A stretch of 64,000 nt of DNA, taken from positions 123,894 through 187,893 of the forward strand of contig WACJ01000422.1 in assembly GCA_008973525.1 (NCBI GenBank). Direction: 5' to 3'. Of this stretch, positions 1 through 12,018 are shown piece after piece (positions within the stretch are counted from its first letter, which is position 1; every line of letters starts with the position of its first letter). Origin of the DNA: Stenopsyche tienmushanensis (lineage: Eukaryota; Arthropoda; Insecta; Trichoptera; Stenopsychidae). The position numbers and the translations under genes are program-made. The notes below the pieces were generated by a model. The model was given only the letters and a program-made list of their open reading frames with translations, searched no databases and was not told the DNA's origin.

Positions 1-2365
1 AGATCGCCGATTCCAGGTTGGAGGAAAAAGGTAGAGAAAGATGAACCCAGTTTTTGCGCTCGTTCAGGAATAATAATCCGCTTCATTAGCTAGAGTGGAT
101 TGAAGTTAATTGTAAGTAAACCCTCTCTGTGTAGTACGATCATCCAATTTATTAATTCCTGCGATCCCGGGCAAATTTATTTTCCGTTTTCCCGATTTCC
201 GAAAACTCGCGGGTAGTGTGGGTTGAATATAATTCGTACGGGGCTTTAGTTTAAATCTTTGAGGGTTAAATCGGCGCCGATGCCGTAATGAAATCGGGAT
301 TAAGCCGATAAGTTTTTTGTAAAATGTTATTAATTTTTTACGAATAGTAATTAAAATCTTATCCGGGACTTATATAATAATAAATATTAGGGAAGACAAA
401 TTCTAACCAAATATTATATTATATTTGGCTGTATGTTTATAGAAAAGATCTATAAACATAAAGCATCAAGCACATCCTTTGGCAGGAAAAATACGTATCC
501 TATTCTAATGAGATATTCAAATATATATATCACGTATTTTACAAAGCCATAGTGTCATATTAGAATCCTTACTTAATATATTCAAAGCCCAAAGCAATGT
601 TCATGATGGTATTCTTTGGTTGCTTTAATCCATAATTTACGTGGCGTATATTTGCGAAACTGACAAGGATTCATATTAATCAGTTTAGCACACATATTTT
701 ATCCAATGTTCTAAATACATTCCATAATGTATTATAACATTGATACAAATATTGCGTATAATGTCTTCTAGTTAATATGCATCATCCGTTATTGGATGTA
801 TAGGAAATCCTACAAATGAGATTTATAATATTTGGTGTGGTTCCACATATGATTATGTTAGGACGACTTGATTTTTATTAAAATTTAAAGCAATAAGTGA
901 CCACGAAAAACTAAGGATTTGCTTAGGTTATGATTTAAGCAGCAGTTTCTGCTAGAAGATATATCTATTAACGTTGTTAAATAAGGTGTGATATTTTTGA
1001 TACAATTAAAAAGCATAAAGTCTCATGAATTGAACAAATCGATATACATTTATTATAATTGCACATAATTTCTATACAGGTTTGATTAATTAGTTTCCAA
1101 TATTGAATTTCAACGGGATCATATTATCAGATTGTTTGGAAAGCTCCACAAGGATATTTTTAAAAGGGAAAAGGGACGGTGTCATGTTATTTTCTTGTCT
1201 GCTTGTTGCGGACACCTGTCAAAACAAATTTTAAAGAAAAGTGATGTTCGCCACATAGCCAAGTAAATAAGGTTCCGATATCTTGTGAGAATCTTTGTTT
1301 TCTTTTCAAGATCAATAAGCAGGACAGGGGAGAAGAAAAGCTTTAGAGCCTCCGAGTACAGGGGACCGCTTCGAGGGCGGAGGGTAGCAAATACCGAATA
1401 ATACCCAATGGTGGACTGTACCTTCCTATATATAGGGCACATTTGGCCGCAGTACAAAGCGCTCTATAGGCTATATGCTACGGAATTTAATTTCGTTTTA
1501 GCGATAAACACATCTGGCAGAGGCACGCCCGTGTGACGTCATTAATCATGCATATGAATTTTCCTGGAAAAGTGGCCAAAGCTGGATACCTGTAGTTTTG
1601 GATATATTTGGAACTTAGAGAGCGGTTCGTAACAAAAATGGACCATCAGTTATGGGAAAGCGTGGGCTGCCGATTGGGATAACTGGAATAATTGGAAAGG
1701 AAGAATGCAGTTATCTGTAACCGGCTTTGATGTAGTAGTAGAGGTTTGCTAACATTTGCAAAATCTCTTTGAATAAATGGAATTTAAATTTAATTTAATG
1801 CAATAAATAATCTCGTAATTCATAAGACAATTCAAAGAAACACTAGATTTAACACGGCTAAGATTTATAGGCTGCTATTCTACATAGCTTCGCAGTGCAT
1901 TTAGCATTCATGCTATATGAAAAAGCTTTTGCTTCTGTCGTGCAGAGTGCTATTGTGAATGGAATGAATGCAAGCAAGAATCTACTCAAGATACATAAAC
2001 TTGCTGATTAACATCTAAACAAGAGCTGCTATAATAACAATACAATCAACGACTCGGAAACAGATCATATTTGTATTCATGTTTGTCCGCCAAGAAGATG
2101 CAATTTCAAACAAACTTAAACGCAGACTTTAGAGCACCAATGAAAGATCGAGCCATGTATAATATAAATATATAATATTTAGGAGACGGGTAAGGAATTA
2201 AAAAAAGAGTTTTTTTTCGAAAAAAAAAAAACGAAGTCTTTCTTTTGATCAGCTACCAATTTTAACCTTAAATTATCATTGATAAAGAAAATAGTATTGT
2301 TTGAATCTGATTAGAAATTTCTTAGTAAACTTTTAACAATTAGATGGAATAATAAAAGAGTCCCT
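1..2365. other. No gene recognised; AT-rich DNA
   Basis: I see no protein homology, RNA gene or repeat end here. The longest open frame (about 91 codons, minus strand, 1182-1457) is low in recognisable motifs and looks like a chance frame. Confidence 0.6.
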
Positions 2366-2700
2366 AAAAACGTTTTAGTCAATAACGAAAAAATATTTCT
2401 TATTCTTATTCTGCCAAGTTAATACAAGAAAAAATATCGGAGCTCGCTTTAGAGCTTTTGTTCCAACCATTTTATTCATCTGATGTCTCACCCTTTGATC
2501 GTCATTTGTTAAGATTCTTAGAACCCTCATTAAGAGGGAAAACTGGATTATTTCGTGATTTTTTTTTAACAAGAAAATAATTATGATATTTTATAAATGT
2601 TGTGAAGTACTTTTGAATTTTTTTCCCAGACATATCCGCCGGAAATATACGAGTTATAAGTTGCTCATGGAATATTGCTATCAGATTTTGCTATTGATGG
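2366..2700 (+). pseudogene. Mariner transposase C-terminal fragment
   Basis: A decayed piece of a mariner-family (DD34D) DDE transposase. Frame 1 reads VNNEKIFLI, matching the strand before the second catalytic region. After a frameshift near 2410 the sequence reads SAKLIQEKISELALELL and then YSSDVSPFDRHLLRFLEPSL, the counterpart of the family's YSPDLAPSDYHLF third-Asp motif. The HDN motif is degraded at the frameshift. A weak match to the C-terminal tail may run to about 2700. No terminal inverted repeats were seen at either end. The closest relatives in this window are the fragments at 8.86 and 35.1 kb, not the copies A-D. Identification rests on my reading of motif order. Confidence 0.75.
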
Positions 2701-4389
2701 ATAAGCATTAATTTCTGAAAACATGAACTGAACTCTGATTAAAAATATTAAATAAAACTGTAAGGTTTTTGTATCATGTATTAAGACAATAATAACACCC
2801 TAAAGTTTGGTTTATGCTAATTATAATTAATTAAATAAAATTTATACATATTTCTAAAACGATTGTGGGAAAACTTTTTGAGCTAGAATGTCCGAAATTT
2901 GAATTTTTTTCCCCTATACATTTAGCTTGCATCTCCTCTTTTCGAGATTTCCGAACATTCTTAGTCACCAAAGCTTTCATATATTGGAAGAATTTATTTC
3001 TGAAGGTTGGGGGGCAATGGAGCAGGGTGCGCTTCAGGCTCCAAGAGCTTTAGATTGCTGCCACATGCACCAGCTGTCATCTCCCTCTGGACATTTGTGA
3101 GTTTGTGAATATTATATGCTGAAAAATTGTCATTATAACATTCTTCATGTCTTCGATACAATTCACATCTCTTCAAACTGCTAGGCTGTAATACGTTTCG
3201 AGCTTTTTCGTCAAACCCCATGTCAATTTTCCATTTCCGTTTAGTTTTCATGATATTTCGGAGCGTTTTTTTCTGAACATAGCCTTTACATTCACTTTTG
3301 ACAGCATTCAGTTCATCAACATAAGGATTTAAATAGACAATTTCTATGAAAGCTACTTTGTACAACCAGAATGATGACTTCAGGAGTAATATTCCTTAAA
3401 AGATGTAACGTCAAATAGTGACTTGAATCCTCGTTTCTTGCATGTTCCATCACCAGGCTTTTTTTTAAAATTCAGAATAGTTTTTTCGCATTTCTTATTC
3501 TACATGCCGCGCATTTCAGTACTAAGCCAAGAGGGATTCGCTTTGGAAATATGTTCTTGAATATTACTAACAATTTATGGAATAAAATTAAAATGTTTTT
3601 TCGATTTAAAAATATGATCATAATAAAATGAGCGAGATAACTAAGAGAAACCAAAGGCAAAATTATCGCTTTATGTCCAATGATAAACATAGTACAATAA
3701 GAAGACAATCTAATGCATATATTTGATGATAAATTATTCTATTTTATCGTGACGCCTTCTAGCGTTTTAAATTTTCAGCATTTCGACTCGGATTTTAAGA
3801 ATCGATGGTGCAAAAATTCAGCAAGACTTTGGCAATGCGCGTTGCTTTTAGCTGCGAGTGAGTGTGATAAAAGCGATCGTTTATAATAAGGAGCTTTATG
3901 GAGGAAGGAGGTAATGCATTCTTGCTTCTCAATTTTAGCAACAGAGTCGGCCATGTACCAAACATTTCATACTGCAGCTTTGTGCAGTTGCATTACAATT
4001 TCAGAGCGGGGCCTTTGTAGCGTTGGCTCAATAATGGCATATACTGTGACATAATGGACGCTAAGAGGTTTTGCAGTGCGCTCTCTGAGGCCATGGCTTA
4101 CCATTACTAGATCATGTACAAATGGAATCTCAAATTATAATGATACAACGTTTTCTCAGTAATGCTTGATCCTTAAAGCTCGAAAGAAAATATGGAAGCC
4201 ACTGTGTGTTTGAGAGCTTTAAAGATGTACCTTCCTACAAAGGCGTCGTTTATTTATGGCTTACGTAGGAACAAATGATAATTGAACATCAAATTTCATA
4301 CTGTATATGTATCTTGAAGACATATTTTAAATAATTTGATTCAATTATATAAATTCAGATATTTGGATATACGCACGCTTTTTCGGTTG
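2701..4389. other. No recognised feature; one unassigned open frame
   Basis: The minus strand has a 123-codon open frame at 2994-3365, but its first codon is TTG rather than ATG. It is rich in Lys and Arg and shows no domain I recognise. An adjoining frame upstream (minus, about 3390-3470) also looks protein-like before a stop, so a decayed element is possible. The rest shows nothing. Confidence 0.4.
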
Positions 4390-4640
4390 TGTCAGTGCTG
4401 GTCTAATGGTTACAGCACTAGAAATGATTCATTTGCAGCAAGCGATATCCGGAGTCTGTTTTCGGTAAAGAATAATGCATGTGCATTACAAATGATGTGT
4501 ACTGGTGCATAATATGCTGACTTCATGGGTTTGCATTGCCATGGAGGAAATTCGCTGATGTGGCGGAAGTAGGATTCAAGGCGGCTGCCGTGCCATAAGC
4601 CGTTTCACCCCGCCACCGGAAATGCTACAGTTTACATATT
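4390..4640 (+). repeat. Possible tRNA-derived SINE head
   Basis: The stretch TGGTCTAATGGTTA (about 4398-4415) matches the internal A box and D-arm of a Glu/Asp-type tRNA. No clean B box follows at tRNA spacing, and no cloverleaf closes, so this is not a functional tRNA. A GC-rich segment with complementary GTGGCGG/CCGCCAC arms lies downstream (about 4559-4618). The likeliest reading is a decayed tRNA-derived SINE; chance similarity of a 14-base motif cannot be excluded. Confidence 0.3.
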
Positions 4641-5059
4641 GGCTATCCCAAGGACGACTTCCGCTATCGGAAAAAGCGAGATTAATGGCTTCGATGCCAT
4701 CTGGTCCAAGAAATAATGGCTATCGGACCTTCCGAGCTCCACGCAAACAACGAGATCAGTTCCAATAAAATGCGACAATGAAATGTAAATGGGGGGAAGA
4801 AAAATATTTTCCGACAGTGTATCTTTAAAGTAAATTAATTAAAAATAATCACATTAATCTCGATGGCCTGTTGATCAATGCGAAGATCATCTTTCAAGAT
4901 ATATAATTTACTTCAAAACAGTAAAATCTCGATGCTAGAGAAGAAAGACACGGATAGCTGGAAAACATGGATATTCCAATTCATTAAATTTCTACATGGT
5001 TTCGAATATAATAACATATTTGCAATAAAAAAAATGTTTTATAACTTTAATACTTATTA

Positions 5060-5091
5060 TCAGATAAAGCGAAAAGAAATGTCATTTTTTC
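5060..5091 (+). mobile_element. Solo terminal inverted repeat of mariner family E
   Basis: The sequence CAGATAAAGCGAAAAGAAAT, followed by GTCATTTTTT, is nearly identical to both ends of the mariner element at 31431-32543 (TTAGATAAAGCGGAAAGAAA, then TGTCATTTTTT). A TA dinucleotide precedes it. No partner end or transposase sequence lies nearby. It abuts directly the start of the retroposon copy at 5092, so the element was truncated at, or its other part replaced by, that sequence. Confidence 0.7.
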
Positions 5092-5744
5092 AACCACATT
5101 TGACTACTCCCAACTACTGTGCTTATACGATTTTATGTATTTTAACTACTGGCTACTTGACTAGTACTTATTTAAAGATTCAATACTTAAATACTTTTTT
5201 AACAACAAGCTAATACTCAGTTTATTTACTATTCTTTGCTACTTTTACAAATCATGACTTGCTTGTCATTCGCTATCTTTTACACAGTCGATCCTACCCA
5301 AAAATATGGAGCACGATGTTTCTTACCGGTTTGGTGCTAAGAAGCCTTAGGAACAGAACAAGGACAAGAAAAACACCAAATATACGTCCTTGAGGAGAGG
5401 CATATAAGGAACTTCACTTTGCAACGTTAACAGCATTATCTTCCGTTAACTTTTATATCGTTTTGAAATCGCCGAACTGAGAGGGTCAACCTGAAATGGG
5501 AAACCACTCAGTTTCGAATTCGCTCGGGTAAGTTGTACGAGGACGAGGAGACACCCTCAGTAGTTGTAGGATCGAATCCGAGATGCATTTAAGCCTCACG
5601 TCTTTACCCTAGCCCGGTAACGCCCTAGCAAGGAAAGCAGGGACTGGAATCTGCACTCAGATGGATGTAACCCCTTCCTGTGAATGGATATTGAAGAGGC
5701 CCATAATTCTGCAGTGAACTGTTTGTGACTGCACTATGATGATG
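5092..5744 (+). repeat. GATGAT-tailed retroposon, copy 1
   Basis: This copy is homologous to 20596-21503 over most of its length and shares its 3' part with 37066-37569. Shared landmarks are AACCACATTTGACTACTC near the start, AACTGAGAGGG and TTCGAATTCGCTCGGGTAAG in the middle, and GAATGGATATTGAAGAGGCC then GCAGTG.ACTG near the end. It ends in a short ATGATGATG tract. The tail region resembles the 3' ends of RTE-like non-LTR elements of insects (family knowledge). Relative to copy 2 it lacks about 220 bp before ATGGATGTAACCCC. GGATCGAATCC near 5571 differs by one base from a pol III B box. No coding frame is conserved. Confidence 0.75.
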
Positions 5745-6002
5745 TCGACACTCGTTGTAATATCTGCCTCGTGTAATAAGCTTTTTTAAACTTAATTGTC
5801 CGGTTGTTTTAGTAGTTAAGACACAAGCAACATCCTTATTGCGTTAAAGAGTTTGGTTTTCTTTAATCTTGACCTGTGTATATAACACTTGATGTACTGT
5901 TCTGGAAGTGTCTCATTATCCGAGTATCAACATAATTTTTTTAGTGTTGTGTTCGTTTTGTTTTGTGCGTCTCATAATCATATAAGATTAAAAAAATATA
6001 TA

Positions 6003-6860
6003 TTAGGTTGTCCCATAAGTTTTTTTCGCAAATGAACACAGATCTAATCATAGCCATGGTTGAAGAAAACCCGCGATATAATGCTCGCGAAATAGCTAAC
6101 AAATTAGAAATTCTACGAACATCCGTCCATAATCATCTGATAAAATTGGGCTACATCAATCGTTCAGATGTGTGACTTCCACATGAACTGACTGACTCAA
6201 ATAAAATTCAGAGTATTTCAATATGCGATCTTCTTCTCCAACGACATAATAGCCAACCTTTTTTGAAGAGACTTATCACTGGAGATGAACGTTGGATACT
6301 CTATGAGAATATCCAACGTAAACAGTTTTGGAACAAGGGTACAGAAGCCTTAACCGTAGCTAAACCTAGCCTACATCCAAGAAAAGTTTTGCCATGCATT
6401 TGGTGGAACTGGAAGGGAGTAGTTATGAGATACTTCAGCAAGGTGAAACGTTCAATTCAACAAAATATTGTTTCGAAAATATTGAGGTGTTGTTTTTCAT
6501 GACGATAACCTCAGGTCTCATGTGTCTTTGCTCGTCAGAAATAATTTATTATCATTTGGCTGGGATGTTTTACCTCATCTTCCATACTCTCCGGACATTG
6601 CCCCTTCAGATTATTATTTATTTCTTTCATTGAAAAATTCTTTACGTGGTAAAAAATTTAATTCCTTTAATACCTTGATCAATATTTTGCCAACAAACCT
6701 GGAAATTTTGGCAAGAAGGCATTATGAAGCTTACGGAGAGATGAAGAAAAGTAATAGAACAGAATGGATCATATATTATTCAATAGCTTTTGACGTAATA
6801 CAAATTATTGCTTAATTTTTTCTTAATATGAAAACGAAAGAAACTTATGGGAAACCCTAA
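6003..6860 (+). mobile_element. Mariner copy A, internally deleted, with TA target duplication
   Basis: Terminal inverted repeats TTAGGTTGTCCCATAAGTTT (start) and its complement ending ACTTATGGGAAACCCTAA (end) are flanked by TA on both sides, as expected for mariner. The left repeat runs straight into transposase codons MNTDLIIAMVEEN. The internal remains carry TGDERWILYEN (first catalytic Asp), the region of the second Asp (IWWNW, Asp changed to Asn), HDDNLRSHVSL and YSPDIAPSDYYLF (third Asp). The true C-terminus NGSYIIQ with a stop is visible near 6785. About 20 residues before HDD are deleted. Nonautonomous. Confidence 0.95.
6030..6787 (+). pseudogene. Mariner (DD34D) transposase pseudogene, copy A
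   Basis: This is a relic of the DDE transposase that cuts and pastes the element at TA sites. The first ~100 residues (first helix-turn-helix) are absent; the remains begin at the second helix-turn-helix, REIANKLEILRTSVHNHL. Damage includes TGA at about 6173 (SDV*LPHEL), a frameshift in the region after GVV near 6420, a deletion before HDDN, a second frameshift near 6660-6690, and TGG to TGA in the C-terminal TER(W). This copy keeps CAAGAAGGC (WQEG), where copies B and C have a stop, so it is ancestral at that site. It cannot make active enzyme. Confidence 0.92.
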
Positions 6861-8854
6861 TATATATATTTCAGGTATGGATAATTCGCACCCGAATAAT
6901 CGAGAGGAGGATTGGATTTTCAATATTTCTCCATAGTAGCCAATGAAGTCAAGGTTTGTTGTATTACGATTCATTAAAAGCTATCTGATTCATTAAAGTA
7001 TTCAAAGATAATAAAAAAAATGTATAAATGTAGGATAGTTTCTAGAGTTTTGTCTACTTTTGGCTTTCAAGCGTTCAATATATATATATTTTTTTAAATA
7101 ACGACTGATATTCAGATCTAAACCCAATTAGATGTGAAATTATTTCAAAATGCAAAACTAGGAATGAGGCTTTATGGGGTAAGGTAGTCTAGTGTCATTT
7201 GTGTATGTCACCAATACATCAAACGAACAATAAATACATTTTAATTGCATTTTGATGTAATCAAAGGATTCAATGTAAAAATATGCCCAATCACGTAGGA
7301 CGAATCATTTCAAAGGCGACGCCTTAGGTACTCATTGGAATTAAATTTAATGAATCACGTAAATTCGTATAGACGTATTACTGAAAGCTAAAGGGTTGCG
7401 ACGTTACTTTGATGAATCAATAAACAATAATAATTTATATTAGCAATGAAACCAATATCTAGGCATTCCCCGAATAATAACAAGGCTAAACTTTATTGTG
7501 CAGAGACGGGAGAACACCGGCACGTGCCATCATACATAGGCCGTAATTCCGATCCGTGATTCGCATAACGTATCAATCATTTACATAACGTGCAAAAAAA
7601 CGCTCCCAAATATATTTAAACAAATATTTATAAACGCCAAAAAATGTCAGATAAGGTTGTCATCGCATTCGGCGTCCCCTACTATATTACAATTCGTCAT
7701 GGCGGGTAATAATCGAAGGATCAAGATGTCTCAACCTGACAGTCCCATTGATGTGAAGCATTTTACACCCCCGCATTTATTTCGACCCGCTGCTCATTAC
7801 GGCCTTAAAAAAGCGATTTAATTTCTTTGATAATTTTCCGTGTTAAGATTGTTAGATGCCCTCATATTGATCGGGCACGCTCTTGTGTCCAAATATACGT
7901 ATAGGTGATAACCCTGTGTAAGGGTGGCTATTGTTAGGGGTCCCCTAATGTAACAAGTACAATATAATTTACATAAAACACACATTACTTTAAATCAGTG
8001 TGCCAGAGCTGACCAAGGGAATAGAAAGTCAGCAAAAAATCGAATTGAGATGTAAGGAGGGACTCTCCTTCCTTGTACGTGAAGCACAAAGTCCACCCCA
8101 ATAATTGATGCAAATGTTCTGGAAAAAACAAAATAAAATAATTTCATCCGTTATTTTCGATTTATTTATTTTCAATGGATGAAATGTTGCGTTTATTTGA
8201 TTTTTGGCAAAATAAAATTTTGTATAAAATACATACGTAGAAAAGGTCCATAGATAAAGTGGAGTGATCAGGTGAAGAAAATCCCTTGAACTAATTTGAC
8301 AGCCGCCTCAAGGGTAGAAAAGGATCGAGAAAAATGGAAACAATTAATAATGGCGTGTTAACAGGTGATACAGAGAAGATTTAGAAGATTTCAAACTGTG
8401 CTTTTTTAAATCTGCCAGTAATATTTATTTTCACAATTACCATAAAAATTATTGGTATAAATAAAACTCACACAATATTTAATAAAATGCTTGCTTTTTT
8501 AAGAGTATATACTATAATTGGATAATAAGGCAGACAAAAAGCCTGAACAATTAAAACGAAAAGATTCAGGACAGATGGAATGCATTGTCAGTGATTTAGG
8601 ACTTCGTGAATGTGGAACAGTGATTGTTTATAAGAATGTAAGAATCCGTTTAGATCTTGTTTTTGAAATGCATTGATCGTTAAATTATGCCTTTTGATTG
8701 TATGTGAGCCAGGACTTATAAGGGAAACAAAGGAGCTTGTTAAAAGCCCAATCTGTTAAAATGGGTTATATTTTTTCTCCAAAACAGGCGAATCTGCCTT
8801 TAGGGCCTGTAAAATCATATGTGGGTTTAATATGCCGATGTTATGTGTGCCGAA
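6861..8854. other. No recognised feature
   Basis: AT-rich DNA without coding signal. A short inverted repeat built on ATTTCATCC (about 8141 and 8177) has a loop of roughly 25 bases and is the only structure noticed. Confidence 0.55.
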
Positions 8855-9235
8855 TAAACATGCAAAAAGTGGTTTACCAGATATCCATCGGGCAAATTTT
8901 AATTTATTTTTAAAACACTGGATAACGACGTTTTACGAGATTCGGTGGAGATAAATCCAGGTCTTTCTATTAATCGGTTATCTAAGAGACTTAGATCAAC
9001 TCACTCAACTGTGTATCAAAATTTTTTGGCGACACGACAACGCGAGACCCCATTCAGCAAGAAATTCCTTTCAAAAAAATAGGGACTTTAAATGGGAGTT
9101 AAAATTGCATCCATTTGTTCCCGTATTAGATTAGTTTTTGGACACATTTAATTACGAATTTAGAGGATATAGAACACCACATTTCTTCGTTTTTTGCTTC
9201 TAAGCAGTAGAACAGGGAAATTCAAAAACTGAACA
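8855..9235 (+). pseudogene. Mariner transposase relic with large internal deletion
   Basis: The relic starts with KSGLPDIH (counterpart of the family's RSGRPSD linker), then a helix-turn-helix stretch VLRDSVEINPGLSINRLSKR (about 8930-8989) ending STVYQNF. It jumps directly, with a +1 frameshift, to RHDNARPHSARNS (about 9030), the strand with the second catalytic block's HDN motif. Roughly 150-200 residues carrying the first two catalytic Asp residues are missing. After HDN the match to KWEL..HPF continues and then fades. No terminal repeats were seen. It belongs to a different mariner lineage from copies A-D. Confidence 0.85.
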
Positions 9236-11090
9236 AAAACTATTGATTAAACTTGTGTCGCTCTATTTTTTCTAACACATATAAAACGGTACGTATTTTT
9301 GGCATTACCGATATTACAATGGTGATACTTCTTAGCATAGTATATATTTTATAATTTGAAATCTTCAAAACAATTCGGGATTAAATTTACCAGAACTATA
9401 CATTCATTTTGAAATGTAATATTAAATTCAGTCTTTGTACATATTATATGACATACAATACAAGAGGTCTTTGATGTGATCGGCAACACGAGTATAAGTT
9501 GGGAAATCGATGTAAACAAGATGCATCGACGAACTGTATTTTCTTCGGTTAATATACGTCGTTTCGTTGTACGGTAAGTCAGCGGGGGATTGTTGGGGGA
9601 TGCAAAACACAAATATAGCCAATTTACGTCCGAGGGGGAGAAAATGACGCAAATATGGGGGCAAGAGTAAACTATTAAGGCTAGGGGATGATTTTGAATC
9701 ATGAAAAGAGATGAAATTGTATGCTACGGAGGAATCGTATTTAGGAGCATGAAATGGTTACCAATATTTGCGAGATATCGAAAAATAAATATTGATTTTG
9801 TAATCTGTCAGGCATTAAAGGATGCCCTCGAAATGTTTTTTTTCTAGGATGGATGCAAATATTTTGCGGCTAAAAACGTGCTGTATTGCAGATTTGGCAG
9901 TCTGAAATTATATTAGTCTGGGATTAAAGAACTATATGCACTTGTAAAAACTATTATAAAAGTTTGAAACGCGATGCATTGCCAAGCAATGCACAAAACT
10001 CTTCAAAATGAAAAGTTTAAATTTCATTTGGCAACCATCTTATTATCTTTGCCAAATGTGTAGCAATACAGTCCGAAATACGCTTCGAAATGTGCATCAA
10101 ATGTAATGGAAACGATGTTTTTTTCCTATTTAAACTGTATTAATTAAACGCGGAATAGAATGGAGAAGCACTGAAGCATCTGAGACGGTTCGTAATTTGC
10201 GTTCTACTCAAACATTTCTCCCCTAAAATTTCAACGTTTTTATATATGGAGCTCGATAACAGCACGAGACATCTTTGTTTGCTTTTACATCCATGGGGGT
10301 GGAAGAAGGAAGCTACAAAAGAGAAGTCGTCCCTGAATTATCTAAATGAAATGAGATATAAACCACAGGAATCGGTAATGAACGCACATTGTGCTTTGTC
10401 AAAATCGCTAAATTCATCCACAGCGAACCGAGCTGAATAATTTCCCATGAAAGGAAGGCAAATCCATTTCAGAGATAGTATTTTTAGAGGCATTCATAAC
10501 AAAATGCACCAGTCATGATCTTTTACGAGCTGATATGAAATGTGTGAAGTGAAGCAGCTGCACATTTGAAAGAAAGAAGTTCAATTTCCATCATGATGGA
10601 CACCATAAAAGAGGATTTATGAACATTTGATAATGTCGTAATAAATCTATACAATGTGTGAAATTTACAAGCTTATAAACACACAACAAAATAACATAAA
10701 GGATATTCTTTGTTTAAAAGAAATAAGATGTTAATATGGACAAAAAATAAATTGATTAGCTTTATTGTATTATTCAAAATTTGTTAAAAAAGAACTTCGC
10801 AAAAGACTTATTGAGAACATAGATAATACTAAGCGAAATTAGCGTAATTCGCGCAAACGGATTTATAAAGAGAATTTAGTAAAATTATTACTTTACAACT
10901 TGTCTTAAAATAATCGATATTTATATTAAATCATATATTCGCAAAATATTTTGCTGAATTAAGTGAGATTATGATTAGATTCAATATCAAAAATCTTTAT
11001 TTCTGTTCTAAGTTGATATATGGGATAGAATCTTGAAATTTTATTTTAAATATTTGTTTTTTTTTACTATTAATATTTATAGATGATGCC
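9236..11090. other. No recognised feature
   Basis: Open frames at 9349-9702 (minus) and 10246-10440 (plus) carry no motif I recognise and no homology-like pattern. Nothing else stands out. Confidence 0.55.
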
Positions 11091-11275
11091 GCTCAAAACT
11101 GTTCAAATTTTTCCAAAAGATTCTTTTCGCTTCATTTTTTTCTCGAATTACATCCATCTAGTCTTTAAAAGATAATATTTCTATTATATTTGATAATGTA
11201 TAAGTATGAATTTTATTGAAAGAAAAAGTAAGACAAAAAAATAGAAAAACGAATTTAAACAGTTTTGTGCACACA
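11091..11275 (+). repeat. MITE-like unit, left copy
   Basis: A ~185-bp unit starts GCTCAAAACTGTTCAAAT and ends with ATTTAAACAGTTTTGTG, so it has its own short terminal inverted repeats. It is repeated in inverted orientation at about 11838-12018. Shared internal blocks include TTTTCGCTTC, TTTAAAAGATA.TATTTCTAT, ATTTGATAATGTAT and AAGTAAGACAAAA. It encodes no protein. The family was not identified. Confidence 0.75.
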
Positions 11276-11383
11276 AGTTTCTCTGTCGATATTCATCAGC
11301 TAAACCTAACCTTTTCTGTCGTATAGCCGTACATTTAATGAAAGATTACATAACTAAGAAACATTTTTCCCAGCTCTCTAGTC

Positions 11384-11600
11384 CAGCGCTTCTTAAACTT
11401 ATCTAGTCCGCGAACCCCCTCTTGTAAATAATTCAACGAAAATATCATTTTCAAGTATAGATACATGTTTTGTTTATATTCTTGCGGATCCCCAGCAATA
11501 TCTTTGGCCGCTGCTATAGTTGATAGCAATGATGTCTCTCAACAACAGCAAGAAAAACACGGGTCGAGACCCTGCTGCGTTCTAATACGTCCTACCGAGT
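11384..11600 (-). mobile_element. hAT-type nonautonomous element or fragment
   Basis: The left boundary CAGCGCTTCTTAAACTTATC, continuing TAGTCCGCGAACCCCCTC, matches the widespread hAT terminal pattern CAG.G.TTCT.AA...TGG.CCGCGGACCCC. A weaker partner GGGTCGAGACCC near 11560 resembles the opposite end's GGGTCGCGACCC. No reliable 8-bp target duplication or transposase frame is visible, so this is a MITE or fragment. It sits between the two inverted MITE-like units. Confidence 0.55.
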
Positions 11601-11837
11601 CATCATAGATCATGGGAGTCAGGGTTGGCTTAATCAGTATTATTCGCAAGGGTCTGTCTAATGAAAACTAAACAACAAAGAATTCTTCTTCTCAACAAGC
11701 GTCTCCTTGTGTGGAGTTTTGGATTCGGTTCCATAAGAAATATGCAACATCACTATGGAACAATATCAGAAGTTCATTTCCTCGATGCTTAGTTGATTGC
11801 AAGCCGTAATTGTCGCAAAAGATAGTCCGATAAAGTA

Positions 11838-12018
11838 CTGAACAAAACTGTTCAAATGTTTTTCCTACATTTTGTCTTACTTTTTTTTTCAATGAAATCC
11901 ATATTAATACATTATCAAATATTATAGAAATACTATCTTTTAAAATCAGAATGGGTGTGATTCGACAAAAAACGAAGCGAAAAGGAACGATCGGAAAATA
12001 TTTGAACAGTTTTGAGCT
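11838..12018 (-). repeat. MITE-like unit, right copy (inverted)
   Basis: The reverse complement of the unit at 11091-11275, with roughly 80% agreement by eye along ~175 bp. It runs from GAACAAAACTGTTCAAATG to ATTTGAACAGTTTTGAGC. Together the two copies form long inverted repeats about 560 bp apart. Either two independent insertions or one composite element would fit. Confidence 0.75.

Noticed and set aside
4390..4480. Functional tRNA gene
   Set aside because: Only the A-box/D-arm fits; no acceptor pairing, anticodon arm or T-loop at the right spacing.
8140..8186. Short inverted repeat around ATTTCATCC
   Set aside because: Arms of about nine bases only; expected by chance in this much AT-rich DNA.
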